From: Nitrosococcus watsonii C-113
GTDB taxonomy: Bacteria > Pseudomonadota > Gammaproteobacteria > Nitrosococcales > Nitrosococcaceae
NCBI RefSeq assembly: GCF_000143085.1
Contig: NC_014315.1
Span: forward strand, 2,572,001-2,636,000
DNA: 64,000 nt
Direction: 5' to 3'
Part shown: one piece after another, positions 47,060-55,331 of the stretch
Layout of the letters: the number at the start of each line of letters is the position of its first letter
Numbering within the stretch: position 1 is the first letter of the stretch
Made by a program: the position numbers and the translations under genes
The notes under the pieces: generated by a model
The model's database searches: none
Told to the model about the DNA's origin: nothing
Seen by the model: the letters and a program-made list of their open reading frames with translations, nothing else

Positions 47060-47302
47060 GTGTTTGAATGGCATGAAGAAAAACGACAACGTAACCTCGA
47101 TAAACATGGTCTCGATTTCCTGGATTTCAAGGAGATTTGGCAAGGACCGGTTGTGGAAATATTTTCTTCGCAAGCCGGGCATAGTGAAGCCCGGATCATT
47201 GCTATTGGGATGCTGGATGATCGTTGCATCACCGTGATTTATACATGGCGAGAGGAAAAGCGGCGCTTGATTAGCGCCAGAAAGGCGAGAAAAAATGAGT
47301 AA
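47060..47302 (+). CDS. brnT: Type II toxin BrnT
   Basis: An 80-aa protein starting with GTG. It has the BrnT family order: FEWHEEKRQRNLDKHGLDFLD, an internal EARIIAIGMLDDRCITVIYTW, and C-terminal RLISARKARKNE. BrnT is an RNase-like ribosome-independent toxin. It overlaps brnA by 8 bp. The gene order toxin first is standard for this pair. Confidence 0.93.
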   Translation: MFEWHEEKRQRNLDKHGLDFLDFKEIWQGPVVEIFSSQAGHSEARIIAIGMLDDRCITVIYTWREEKRRLISARKARKNE

Positions 47303-47591
47303 GCATATTACGAGAATGAAATTAGGCGAAGGGCTGGAACAAAGTCAAACTGACTGGAAGCGGCTGGATGCCATGAAGGACGAGGAGATTGATTGCAGCG
47401 ATATTCCAGAGCTGGACGCGCGTTTTTTTGAAAATGCCAAGGTGGTGATGCCCCCCGGAAAAAAGCAACTGACCTTGCGGATAGACGCAGACGTATTGGA
47501 CTGGATGAAGGCACAGGGCAAAGGTTACCAAAGCCGGATTAATGCGGTTTTGCGGGCTTACTATGAAGCCCACCGGGATGAGGGACGGTAG
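47295..47591 (+). CDS. brnA: Antitoxin BrnA
   Basis: A 98-aa protein with the ribbon-helix-helix C-terminus KKQLTLRIDADVLDWMKAQG then GYQSRINAVLRAYYEAH, typical of BrnA (CopG-like). The acidic N-terminal part binds the toxin. It should repress the operon at the palindrome upstream of brnT. It appears intact, so the pair can be functional. Confidence 0.92.
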   Translation: MSKHITRMKLGEGLEQSQTDWKRLDAMKDEEIDCSDIPELDARFFENAKVVMPPGKKQLTLRIDADVLDWMKAQGKGYQSRINAVLRAYYEAHRDEGR

Positions 47592-47647
47592 CCTGCGCCA
47601 GGTCGAGCTGGCTGGGTTTTTTATGATTGTGCCTAGAGGTTCTGTTT

Positions 47648-47898
47648 ATGCAGATTGAAATTTCCCCTGGCGTACTCAAAGAGCTTGAGTACATGATCAT
47701 CTTACACAAGAAAGCCGGTGCGCCGAATCCGTTCGACAACGTGCCCGACCTGAACGCCTACATTCTTACCAGTGTCGCCGACGGCAGTCGGCGTCCGGTG
47801 CCTGGGAACGCAGCATACTCGAATCCATGGGGCTGGTGGCCGAATGTCCAGAGCACCGGGAATACCGCGCCAATTACGGCCCCCCGACCGATTACTAA
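47648..47898 (+). pseudogene. Frameshifted small hypothetical protein
   Basis: Begins MQIEISPGVLKELEYMIILH and reads to VADGSRRP. The continuation AWERSILESMGLVAECPEHREYRANYG lies in another frame and ends with a stop at 47898. The two parts together look like one conserved protein of about 82 aa; a one-base change near 47800 separates them. I do not know its function. Confidence 0.55.
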
Positions 47899-47983
47899 GG
47901 ACAGCAGTAGCGGCCCGCAATAAACGCAAACAGAGCACCGCCGCCCGGAAGAAATGTCTACGGCAAAAGTCGATCCAGCTATC

Positions 47984-48003
47984 GTGCCTCATGAACGAGG
48001 CAC
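47984..48003 (+). terminator. Hairpin GTGCCTC/GAGGCAC
   Basis: GTGCCTC at 47984-47990 pairs with GAGGCAC at 47997-48003 and is followed by ATTATTT. It may end plus-strand transcription from the brnTA region. Confidence 0.4.
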
Positions 48004-48004
48004 A

Positions 48005-48187
48005 TTATTTCAATGCCTTAGGAAACTTGATATCAATCTCATTGAGCAACTGGTCGGCGATCATCACATTCTCCTGTGCAACATACGTCCAGACCTCGAT
48101 CAAGTCGTTCTTCGCCTTCGCTGCTAAGACTTTCCGGCGCTCCTCGCTCCGCTTCCTATCCTTCCACTCGATACGATCATCCTCCAC
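48005..48187 (-). pseudogene. ParE/RelE-type toxin fragment
   Basis: The segment AKAKNDLIEVWTYVAQENVMIADQLLNEIDIKF matches the first helices of ParE toxins (usual form: A-x-x-DL-EIWxYI, then A-x-x-ll-xI-x-KF). The frame stops straight after at 48005, and no barrel-like C-terminal part follows. The preceding KDRKRSEERRKVLA is not typical. It is best read as a remnant, and no antitoxin is present. Confidence 0.5.
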
Positions 48188-48207
48188 GATTTCTGATAAT
48201 AAATTTA

Positions 48208-48441
48208 TTAAAATATTTTATTAGCTTTTCCAGCTAAGTTTAGATACGTTTCGCTTTGATCCGATAAAGCTTGCTGTGAAAGCCAGCCTTGCGCTTTTTT
48301 TGCGTCCTGATTGGTCAGCAGGCGAACTCCCAGAAACGAACGAATTTCTGCACGTTGAGATTTCAACAACCGATCGGAAAAGCTGTAAACTTTAAAAACC
48401 GGAGATGGAATGCATAAAGATTTTGCAATATATTCCGCGCA
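48208..48441 (-). pseudogene. Tn3-family transposase remnant (DUF4158 N-terminal region)
   Basis: An open stretch between stops reads CAEYIAKSLCIPSPVFKVYS, then FSDRLLKSQRAEIRSFLGVR and LLTNQDAKKAQGWLSQQAL. This order, an R-A-E-I-R-x-F-L-G-x-R core followed by a QDA..WL helix, is the pattern of the DUF4158 domain at the start of many Tn3 transposases. The rest of TnpA is absent. Confidence 0.6.
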
Positions 48442-48769
48442 TCATGCGGAATCTCCCCGTGCGACCGTGGAAAATAGCCTTCAATCTAAAAAAACTTCAA
48501 TAACAGAGCAAAACCTAACCGGTGCGCGTCTGTGCGGCCTTTAAGAAAGGCAGTTTCATCAGGGCTCAAACCCCAGAATTACGACGGTTCATCTGCCAAC
48601 CAATGCCGTTTCATGGTGCGCTTTCCTTCCCATTTTTAAAAGAAAAAGAAAGAAATAGCACATTTTTTAACAAACCGTACTATATACCATAGTGTCTTCT
48701 ACGTACCTGTTGAGCCCTATTCTGACGTGCTTTCAGCTCCCTCCCTAACATCAGATTAGTCTCTACCTC
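48442..48769. other. Non-coding or fully decayed sequence
   Basis: About 330 bp with no credible gene on either strand. It sits between the Tn3 and IS6 remnants and is probably decayed mobile-element DNA. Confidence 0.4.
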
Positions 48770-49018
48770 AATTCCACACCTTTCCAGGAAAAAATCATCC
48801 TGTGGGCAGTGCGATGGCACTGTAAATACGGCATCTCCAAGATGGGGTTACCGGGGAAGTGTGTCTGATCGAAAGAGCCTTTGATCTCGGCGGTAATCCC
48901 ATCGCCGAAATGCATCCATTACTCAATAAGGAAATGGCTATCTATACCTGATCCAGGTGGTGACAGCTAAGCCAAATTACGTTCTACTATGATTGCAATG
49001 TTTTTTTGCAACAGTGCC
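48770..49018 (+). mobile_element. IS6-family element remnant
   Basis: The plus frame at about 48779-48838 reads PFQEKIILWAVRWHCKYGIS, the start pattern of IS6-type transposases. It then breaks. At 49002-49018 the sequence TTTTTTGCAACAGTGCC is the complement of the GGCACTGTTGCAAA terminal repeat typical of IS6 elements, marking one end. The middle is too decayed to read. Confidence 0.55.
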
Positions 49019-49045
49019 ACAATAAAAAGACGTCTTATCGTGCCA

Positions 49046-49921
49046 TTACAATAATTTCGCTGGCTTGGCCTTGGCGCGCAAGGATTCTGCCAATGCTTTA
49101 AGTAGAGGCACATTGAGCAATTCATAATAGGCATCCACGTGTTGATATGTCATCTGCTCGATGAAGGTCGCCCGTTTTGGCTTGGTGTTTACTTTACCAT
49201 CCAAGGGCTGATGGTCTGTCTCTATGGCAGCTATCTGCGCATAGTCTTTGGTCGCTACTAAATCGATTGCTATATCGATAAGCGGCTTGACTCAAAAAGG
49301 TGACTCAATCGACGGCTTGTACAAATTGGGTATCTGCTTTAGACCGCTAACTTCCCAGGCATACGGCACCACGTCCAAAGAGTTCCAAATCCTGTGAGCA
49401 TGGCTGCCGAGCCGTTCGTGGAAGTAGTTAGCCCAACTGTTATTTCCCGCTGTCGGCCCTGCGTAGCAGTAAGCGTATAGCTTGGCATTTTTTTGCCTAT
49501 CCCATTGCTCTCCTTGAATGTCAGCCAACCATAACGCGACAGTGGAAGCCATTTCACCACCGAGGCTATGGCCGGTGACAGTAAGGTTTGAAACGCTGGC
49601 GCTGTTTATAAAATCGATTAAGCGTAGATTCGCACCCGGAATACCTTGGCAGGGCTTGAGGTTCTGAAATATGGCCAAGCTGAGAGCGGCAGAGGAAGAA
49701 ATTCTTGCACCCGCAGGGCAGCTCCCGTATTTCCATGGATGTGTATGAGCGACGAGGAAATCTTCAAATATCCAATCTGTAATCTCATACGGGTTTGTGC
49801 CGCTGATAGCGATAGCATACTGAGATTCATCATTTACGCTCTGAACAACATAGACAGTATTATCCCTATACTTTGCGAGCAGTGGGAACTTAAAAACAGA
49901 AGGCCCCATACTAATTTTCAT
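49046..49921 (-). pseudogene. Lipase class 3-type protein with an in-frame opal codon
   Basis: Start MKISMGPSVFKFPLL at 49921. The nucleophile elbow is TVTGHSLGGEMASTVA (Ser119), and LDVVPYAW supplies a later conserved region. A TGA at 49292 ends the first 209 codons after SPF. The same frame then continues for 81 codons (VKPLIDIAIDLVATKDY ... AKPAKLL) to a TAA at 49046. The full protein would be about 290 aa. Ser and probably Asp are in the first part, so the short product might retain some fold. It overlaps a 51-codon ORF at its start. Confidence 0.65.
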
Positions 49922-50073
49922 TTACCTTTTACAGGCTCATAAGATTCCAAGTAGTATTTGATTTGGTTGCATACTTCATTTTCTGCATTGCAGTCACTCT
50001 CTTCAATGGACGCGCCGGTATCGGCAATGAAAGCGAGTGCAAACATCACTTGCATAGGGGTGTAGTTTGTCAT
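49918..50073 (-). CDS. Small protein of 51 aa coupled to the lipase gene
   Basis: Reads MTNYTPMQVMFALAFIADTG to YLESYEPVKGK and ends in a TGA overlapping the lipase ATG (ATGA). An AAGGAA ribosome binding site lies about 10 bp upstream. It contains two Cys and is acidic. I recognise no family. The tight coupling suggests that it works with the lipase, for example as a partner or immunity-like protein, but this is only an inference. Confidence 0.55.
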   Translation of the reverse strand: MTNYTPMQVMFALAFIADTGASIEESDCNAENEVCNQIKYYLESYEPVKGK

Positions 50074-50120
50074 TGTATTTTATTTTCCTTTTGAACTCGG
50101 GGTTGTTTTTTTGATACATG

Positions 50121-50157
50121 GGTCTAATCCTACAAAGGTACGAAACGCGACATAGGG
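50121..50157 (-). repeat. Resolvase-associated repeat, copy B
   Basis: On the minus strand it reads CCCTATGTCGCGTTTCGTAC then CTTTGTAGGATTAGACC. It starts 3 bp after the stop of the decayed resolvase fragment. Confidence 0.6.
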
Positions 50158-50160
50158 TTA

Positions 50161-50256
50161 TCATTCCTGTGGAAAGTGGCGGTAAAAGGTTGTTCTTCCG
50201 ATACTGAGTGTTTTGATAATATCCGAAATAAACGGATAATTTTCAGTATCCTGGTT
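50161..50256 (-). pseudogene. C-terminal fragment of a second resolvase
   Basis: An open stretch between stops reads YPFISDIIKTLSIGRTTFYR then HFPQE. This is the C-terminal helix-turn-helix of a Tn3-type resolvase (compare VAKNLGISIPTLYRW in the intact gene at 46133). The catalytic domain is missing. It is bounded on both sides by copies of the 35-bp repeat. Confidence 0.65.
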
Positions 50257-50286
50257 TTATTCCCACAAAGGCATGAAATACGACAC
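50253..50286 (-). repeat. Resolvase-associated repeat, copy C
   Basis: On the minus strand it reads GTGTCGTATTTCATGCCTTT then GTGGGAATAAAACC. It is the most diverged copy and lies just upstream of the resolvase fragment. Confidence 0.5.
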
Positions 50287-50349
50287 ACGATCTTTGATAA
50301 GCTTATGATAAAAATAGATTTTCAGTAACTTTACTACTCCTATGATACC

Positions 50350-50591
50350 TCTGGCACGGTAATGTCTACGAGGCCCGGGAAGAAATTGAAGATCTGGACT
50401 GGCAAGCCGAAGCGCTCGAACTCGATACGAACACTTGGGTAAGCTAGCTAAAATGGTTGCACAAAGGTGCGCATCTATTGCTGCGAATGCGCGCCCGAAT
50501 TTTAAAACGGCGAGCTGAAGACAAGATTTGCCGAATGGTATCCTGGGCTTTGACTGTCATGATGAGACCGATGAACTCAAGCAGGCAGCAT
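50350..50591 (+). pseudogene. ISKra4-type transposase remnant
   Basis: The frame from 50355 reads WHGNVYEAREEIEDLDWQ and stops; a second frame reads KGAHLLLRMRARILKRRAED, and the end FAEWYPG and CHDETDELKQAA is in further frames. These match in order the C-terminal part of ISKra4 transposases. At least two frameshifts and a stop are present. A TTTTGCAACAGAGAC sequence resembling an IS6 terminal repeat follows at 50641. Confidence 0.55.
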
Positions 50592-50658
50592 GATTACCCC
50601 GCAGTTATTGATGCTCCCTATCCTCGCCCGATGACAGAGTTTTTGCAACAGAGACTTA

Positions 50659-52140
50659 TCAAGTGCCACAAAAGGTTTGGGACACACGTTCTTTCGGCGC
50701 AGGAGGGTTTTTGAATTCAGTGTATTTCTCTTTATCTTTATAGGGCTCAGACAGCACATCCAGCAGTTCATGTAGCTTTGAGAAGTCAGCGTTCTGTTCT
50801 ACAGCGTTAAGCGCTGCTTCTACACGATGATTACGGGGTATTACCACCGGGTTAGTCGCACCCATGAGGCACAGGGAAGATGGGAACGGTTTGGTGTTAC
50901 GTTCCAGCCGCTGTTGCCATCTATCGTACCAATGTTTGAATTCTTGATCCTGATAGTGTGGCTCTTCGGGAAAATGCTCATCCATCAAATCACGGAATGT
51001 ATTAGTATAATCCGCATGACTGCGCTGCATCCATTGCAGAAGCCCGTTGATGAATTCCATATCTTCTTTTTCTTCACCGAACAGCCCCAGCTTGCGACGC
51101 ATCATTGCCAGCCATTCCTGCTGAAATAATGCCTTGAATGACTGGATGGCTTCCTCTGCCATTGCGGTAGCCTTCTCAATATTTTCATGCAGTAGCGGAA
51201 GGATAGCTTCAGCAAACCGTGCTAAGTTCCACTGCGCGATACGGGGCTGATTGGCATAGGCATAACGCCCCATGTGGTCGATGGAGCTGAACACGGTGTT
51301 GGGATCATAGCTATCCATGAATGCACAGGGACCATAATCAATGGTCTGACAGGAAACGGCCATATTGTCCGTGTTCATCACACCGTGAATAAACCCTACT
51401 CGCAGCCATTCGGTGATAAGTTTTATCTGGCAAGCCATGACGGCCTTGAGCAGCTCAAGATAGGGGGTATCAGAGTCTATTATTTCTGGATAATGGCGCT
51501 GTATAGTATAATCAGTAAGTTGCTTCAGGCCTGCTTTATCTTCTTGTGCGGCCAGATATTCAAATGTGCCCACACGCAGGTGACTGGATGCGACGCGGGT
51601 CAGAATCGCTCCTTGCAGTACCGTTTCCCGGTAAACAGATTCGCCGGTGGTGGCTATCGCAAGACTACGGGTGGTAGGGATGCCCAGCGCATGCATGGCT
51701 TCGCTGATGATATACTCTCGCAGCATCGGACCTAATGCTGCACGCCCATCACCGCGCCGGGCATAGGGTGTTTGGCCCGAGCCTTTGAACTGAATATCCA
51801 CCCGTTTGCCGTCTGGGGTGAGATGCTCGCCGATTAAATGGGCCCGCCCATCACCCAAATAGGTAAAATGGCCAAACTGATGCCCGGCGTAGACCTGCGC
51901 CAGAGGCTCTGCACCTTCTGGAAGCTGATTGCCTGAAAAAAGCTGTGCTAATTCATCCTCAGAGGAGGCTTTGAAATTTAATCCTAGTTCTTCTGCCAGG
52001 ACATTATTGACAATGACAAGGCGTGGTTCATGCACAGGAACCGGATGCAGCTTCGTGTAAAAGTGGTCGGGCAGCTGCGCATAGGTATTATCAAAATGCC
52101 AACCGATATCCTGATGTTTCATAGCTATATGGGTCTCCAA
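50659..52140 (-). CDS. selO: Protein adenylyltransferase SelO (YdiU/UPF0061)
   Basis: A 493-aa protein of usual length. It has the family motifs AQVYAGHQFGHFTYLGDGRA, QFKGSGQTPYARRGDGRAALGPM, RVASSHLRVGTFEY, GVMNTDNMAV and DYGPCAFMD, and ends in CGT. SelO is a pseudokinase that transfers AMP to Ser, Thr or Tyr of proteins, linked to redox homeostasis. The C-terminal Cys of the CGT end is conserved. It is an intact gene in a decayed region, framed by IS remnants on both sides. Confidence 0.94.
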   Translation of the reverse strand: METHIAMKHQDIGWHFDNTYAQLPDHFYTKLHPVPVHEPRLVIVNNVLAEELGLNFKASSEDELAQLFSGNQLPEGAEPLAQVYAGHQFGHFTYLGDGRAHLIGEHLTPDGKRVDIQFKGSGQTPYARRGDGRAALGPMLREYIISEAMHALGIPTTRSLAIATTGESVYRETVLQGAILTRVASSHLRVGTFEYLAAQEDKAGLKQLTDYTIQRHYPEIIDSDTPYLELLKAVMACQIKLITEWLRVGFIHGVMNTDNMAVSCQTIDYGPCAFMDSYDPNTVFSSIDHMGRYAYANQPRIAQWNLARFAEAILPLLHENIEKATAMAEEAIQSFKALFQQEWLAMMRRKLGLFGEEKEDMEFINGLLQWMQRSHADYTNTFRDLMDEHFPEEPHYQDQEFKHWYDRWQQRLERNTKPFPSSLCLMGATNPVVIPRNHRVEAALNAVEQNADFSKLHELLDVLSEPYKDKEKYTEFKNPPAPKERVSQTFCGT

Positions 52141-52155
52141 ATCTTCAATCGTGAC

Positions 52156-52496
52156 TGAGGTGTCCTGGTCATCGTGGATGCTCCTGTTTCAGTAACCCCC
52201 TGTGGTTTGCGGAAGTTTTGAGCAAATACAGCCGGGGCCAGATAGCCAAGGCACGAGTGGCAGCGTTGGCGCTTTCCCCCTCTGGCTTTGCTGACCCCAT
52301 GTCGTTAAGGTCACTTTCGGAATCGATAACCGCTCGGCAGCCTCCGCCAACGATAACCCTTGCTTAATACTCTAATACTCGCTTCATTGCCTCTGCCCAA
52401 AACTCCGGCGTATCGTTTTGTTTAAGTTCCATTCTCTGCCTCCTCAATCAGTTATTTTAACCTATCAGGGGCGTCCCTTTTTTTCAGGATACCTCA
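52156..52496 (-). mobile_element. IS3-family deletion remnant with both ends
   Basis: A 341-bp element bounded by TGAGGTGTCCTGG at 52156 and its inverted partner CAGGATACCTCA ending at 52496. On the minus strand the orfA start MELKQNDTPEFWAEAMKRVL (ATG at 52432) is followed by a frame break, then GLSLAEAAERLSIPKVTLTT. This passes directly into the end of orfB in another frame, HSCLGYLAPAVFAQNF. The DDE core is gone, so it is non-autonomous, but it could still be moved by a related transposase. A 3-bp target duplication is not evident. Confidence 0.7.
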
Positions 52497-52625
52497 GCCA
52501 TCATTCAGAAATAGCGCAGGTCGCGCTTCAATAGAACTTAGCCGAATAATTTTTGGAATATACCTTTTCGAGGGGATCTGCAAAAAGCCCCATTTTGTCA
52601 CTGCCTATCCTATAAAGGAAAGAGA

Positions 52626-52850
52626 ATGATTCGTGAGCTTGAACTCGTTGTACTCACTCAGGACGTGCCCGAGCATGGACTTAAAGCGGGCGATCTGGGA
52701 ACAGTGGTGCTCATCCACGAAGCCGGCACCGGCTATGAGGTCGAGTTTGCCACCCTCTCGGGAGAGACCCTGGCCGTACTGACCTTACCCGCCGACTCTC
52801 TTCGGCCTGCGGCAACCAGGGAGATTGCCCACGTGCGGGAAGTGGCCTAA
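52626..52850 (+). CDS. DUF4926 protein
   Basis: A 74-aa protein that fits DUF4926: LVVLTQDVPEHGLKAGDLGTVV, EAGTGYEVEFATLSGETLAV, then LTLPADSLRPA. These small beta-rich proteins often accompany DUF6883 or toxin genes and may be antitoxin- or immunity-like. No partner is recognisable here; the next gene is a broken YdjM-type hydrolase. Confidence 0.8.
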   Translation: MIRELELVVLTQDVPEHGLKAGDLGTVVLIHEAGTGYEVEFATLSGETLAVLTLPADSLRPAATREIAHVREVA

Positions 52851-52911
52851 TTGCCGGAAGAAATGACGGTACGGTCTTTGCTCCAAGTCCTACGCCCTTT
52901 CCAACAAGTCC

Positions 52912-54017
52912 ATGATTGCCGGTACCCATATCGCCTTTGCTTCCGCCCTCTACCTGGGTGGCGCGGCTTTATTTGAATACGACACGGATCTCCTTGGCTG
53001 GGCGCTGGCGGCGGGGGCTTCTCTGCTGCCGGATGTGGATTTGCCCACTTCCAAGCTGGGGCGGGTGCTGTTTTGGCTCTCCACTCGCCTGGAGAAGCAT
53101 TTTGGCCACCGCACGATCACCCATTCCTTCCTTGCCCTGATGGTCCTGGCGGTGCTCATTTCCCCCCTCCTGTGGCTCAAGCCGGTCTATTTTGGCTGTT
53201 TCTGGGCGGTTACTGGTCCCACCTGTGGATCGACATGCTCAACCTTCGGGGCGCCGATTTGCTCTGGCCTTCCCCGGTGCGGGTGGTGATGCCGGGGAAT
53301 CGAGACTACCGGATGGCGGTGGGCAGCAAGGCGGAGAGGGTACTCATGACTGTCTTGCTGGCCGCCTGTTTGGCGCTGTATCCCGTGAGCGGCCTGGGCT
53401 TTCGCACCGGCTTGCAGCATTTACTGGGCAATTTTGATCTGGCCCGGGAGGCTTTTATCAAGGAGGCGGGCACCCATTGGTTTACCCTGGAGCTGGAGGC
53501 CATTGATAATCTGACCTTGGAACATATTGCCTGCCGATGCCCCGTGCTCGGGGTGTGGCAGCAGGGACTGATTGTGCTCCATCAGGGCCAGCCGAGAGCC
53601 GTGGGCAAGTCCCAAGTGCATCACAATCTCTATCCCACGAGGGCCAAGCTCCTGGCGGGGGAAGCCTTGCGGGTGGTGTCCCATAAGGTGGAGATGCAGG
53701 GCCGGTCTTTGGATTGGCTTTTGAAACGCTTGGACCCGAAACACACGTATTATTTATCCGGGGAAATGCAGGTGGGGAGCCGACTGGCGCCGGTGGCGGA
53801 TATTGATTTGTACCATCCGGTGGCTTTCAATGGGAAAGTATTGCGGCTGCACTATGCCCGAGGGCAAGAGCTGGCGCCTTATCTGAATAGGGTGGCCATC
53901 CAGGGCGAGGTGTATGTGCAGTTTTGGCTCAGGCCCGGCGATCCACCGGTGGCGTTAAGGATAGCTGATGATAAGCCGGCAGAGGTCATACCGGAGGTGT
54001 TGAAAGGATACTTGTGA
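52912..54017 (+). pseudogene. YdjM-type metal-dependent hydrolase, one-base frameshift
   Basis: The first frame reads MIAGTHIAFASALYLGGAAL, then ASLLPDVDLPTSKLGR and HRTITHSFLAL, the metal-binding pattern of YdjM-type membrane hydrolases. Near 53200 it goes out of frame after KPVYFGCF. The second frame carries GGYWSHLWIDMLNLRGADLL and continues to the stop at 54017. Adding one base in the TTTC run restores one protein of about 368 aa. Its C-terminal 200 residues are a soluble domain. The single lesion suggests recent inactivation, or a sequencing error. Confidence 0.75.
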
Positions 54018-54162
54018 GGCTGGAGTCATTGCTGCCTCATAGGCGGCGAGTCGGTGTAAGAGGCGCAAATAGGCCATTAACCGCCTTGTCCATGGCCTGA
54101 TGGGACGGGCATCAAGTCATTAGGGAATATAAGTAAAACAATAGCTTATATAATTTTTTTGC

Positions 54163-54190
54163 TTGACAATAGGTGACATATTTGTCACCT
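54163..54190 (+). promoter_or_regulatory. Promoter and palindromic operator of the HigBA-like pair
   Basis: A consensus TTGACA at 54163-54168 is followed at once by a perfect palindrome AGGTGACA-TATT-TGTCACCT (54171-54190). The toxin GTG is only 7 bp after it, leaving no room for a normal ribosome binding site, so translation may be leaderless or weak. Confidence 0.65.
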
Positions 54191-54197
54191 TATTGGG

Positions 54198-54545
54198 GTG
54201 ACCCGGAATACCCGACCCATTGCTTGGATCAAGGCGGCTCGAAAAGTGTTTGAGCGGTTCCCCTCAGAAGCCCAGCTTGAAATCCAGCGGGCGTTGACCG
54301 TGGCTGCCGAAGGCCGCAAGGCCGATATCGCCAAGCCTATGAAGGGATTGGGCGCTGGGGTTTACGAGATCGCCTTGCGGTTTCGTACCGATGCCTACCG
54401 AACCGTCTATACCGTCAAGCTCGGTGAAGAAGTTTGGGTCATTCATGCTTTTCAGAAAAAATCCCGGACCGGCATCAAGACTCCCCAACAGGACATCATG
54501 CTCATCCGGGAGCGTATCATACGACTCAAGGAGATGGTGAAATGA
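54198..54545 (+). CDS. Type II toxin, RelE/HigB-like (phage Gp49 type)
   Basis: A 115-aa protein starting with GTG. It has the Gp49/HigB pattern: RPIAWIKAARKVFERFPSEA, KPMKGLGAGVYEIALRFRTDAYRTVYTV, then VIHAFQKKSRTGIKTPQQDI. Such toxins cleave mRNA on the ribosome. Its stop overlaps the antitoxin ATG (ATGA), and a palindrome lies right upstream. Confidence 0.88.
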   Translation: MTRNTRPIAWIKAARKVFERFPSEAQLEIQRALTVAAEGRKADIAKPMKGLGAGVYEIALRFRTDAYRTVYTVKLGEEVWVIHAFQKKSRTGIKTPQQDIMLIRERIIRLKEMVK

Positions 54546-54883
54546 GCAAGGACATCGAAATTGTGCGCGGTAGTGGCCATGTGTTCCGCGACTTTGGGCA
54601 TCCCAACGCCGATGTGGAGCAAGCCAAGGCTATTCTAGCCGCCAAGATCATCGGGGTACTGGAGGACTCTGGGCTCTCGACCCGGCAGGCCGAAGCGGTT
54701 ACGGGGGTTAATCACAGTGAATTTGTACGCATCCGCCGCGTGAAGCTAGACCGCTTTACTATCGATCGGCTCATCACCCTTCTGAACCGCCTTCATCAGC
54801 GGGTTGAATTGGAAGTGACCGTACACCCCGCGCAGGAGAAAGAAGGCGCTTTCCTGGGTCGGGAATACGTGAGCAAGAGATAG
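54542..54883 (+). CDS. Antitoxin with XRE-type helix-turn-helix (HigA-like)
   Basis: A 113-aa protein starting MSKDIEIVRGSGHVFRDFG. The helix-turn-helix is GLSTRQAEAVTGVNHSEFVR, followed by RFTIDRLITLLNRLHQRVEL, typical of antitoxins paired with Gp49-type toxins. The frame is open further upstream inside the toxin gene, but the overlap start at 54542 is the natural one. It should repress the operon at the upstream palindrome. Confidence 0.88.
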   Translation: MSKDIEIVRGSGHVFRDFGHPNADVEQAKAILAAKIIGVLEDSGLSTRQAEAVTGVNHSEFVRIRRVKLDRFTIDRLITLLNRLHQRVELEVTVHPAQEKEGAFLGREYVSKR

Positions 54884-54908
54884 CCCAAGGAAAATTTTCT
54901 CTCCTTGT

Positions 54909-55331
54909 GCTGAGGATCACCTCACCCGGTTTATGCTGGAGTTGGGCAAGGGGTTGGCCTTTGTGGGCAAGCAATATCACCTGGAAGTGGACAGAGATGA
55001 TTTCCACATCGAATTGCCCTGTGATGTGGCGATTGAGCTCAAGAATGGCCCCTTTCGACCCGAATACACAGGAAAGCCGAATTTTTATCTGATCGCCTTG
55101 GTCGAGGATCATCCTTCCATTGGACTGATTCTCCGCAAGGACAGGAACAATGGGGTAGCCGAGTATTCCCCGGGGGAGGCGGGCAAGCCCCTTGGGATTT
55201 CCCGCTATGAGCTGGCCGGGACATTGCCCAAAGAGTTGAAAGCCAATCTGCCGACGGTGGAGGAGGTGGAGGCGAAGTTTGGCCGCCAAGGTGCCGATAA
55301 CTACAACAACACGAACGCAGAAGATGTTTGA
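54909..55331 (+). pseudogene. DUF1016/YhcG-type PDDEXK nuclease remnant
   Basis: The stretch EDHLTRFMLELGKGLAFVGK, then YHLEVDRDDFHIELP, VAIELKNGPFRPEYTGKPNF, HPSIGLILRKDRNNGVAEYS and LPKELKANLPTVEEVEAKF follows the C-terminal domain of YhcG proteins. Relative to the family, pieces are missing inside the catalytic segment (after HIELP and after NFYL), and the whole N-terminal half is gone. The tail overlaps the hsdM start. It is probably a decayed neighbour of the restriction operon. Confidence 0.65.

Noticed and set aside
47702-47992. Minus-strand ORF of 96 aa
   Set aside because: It is antisense to the frameshifted gene at 47648, whose two parts join into a credible protein.
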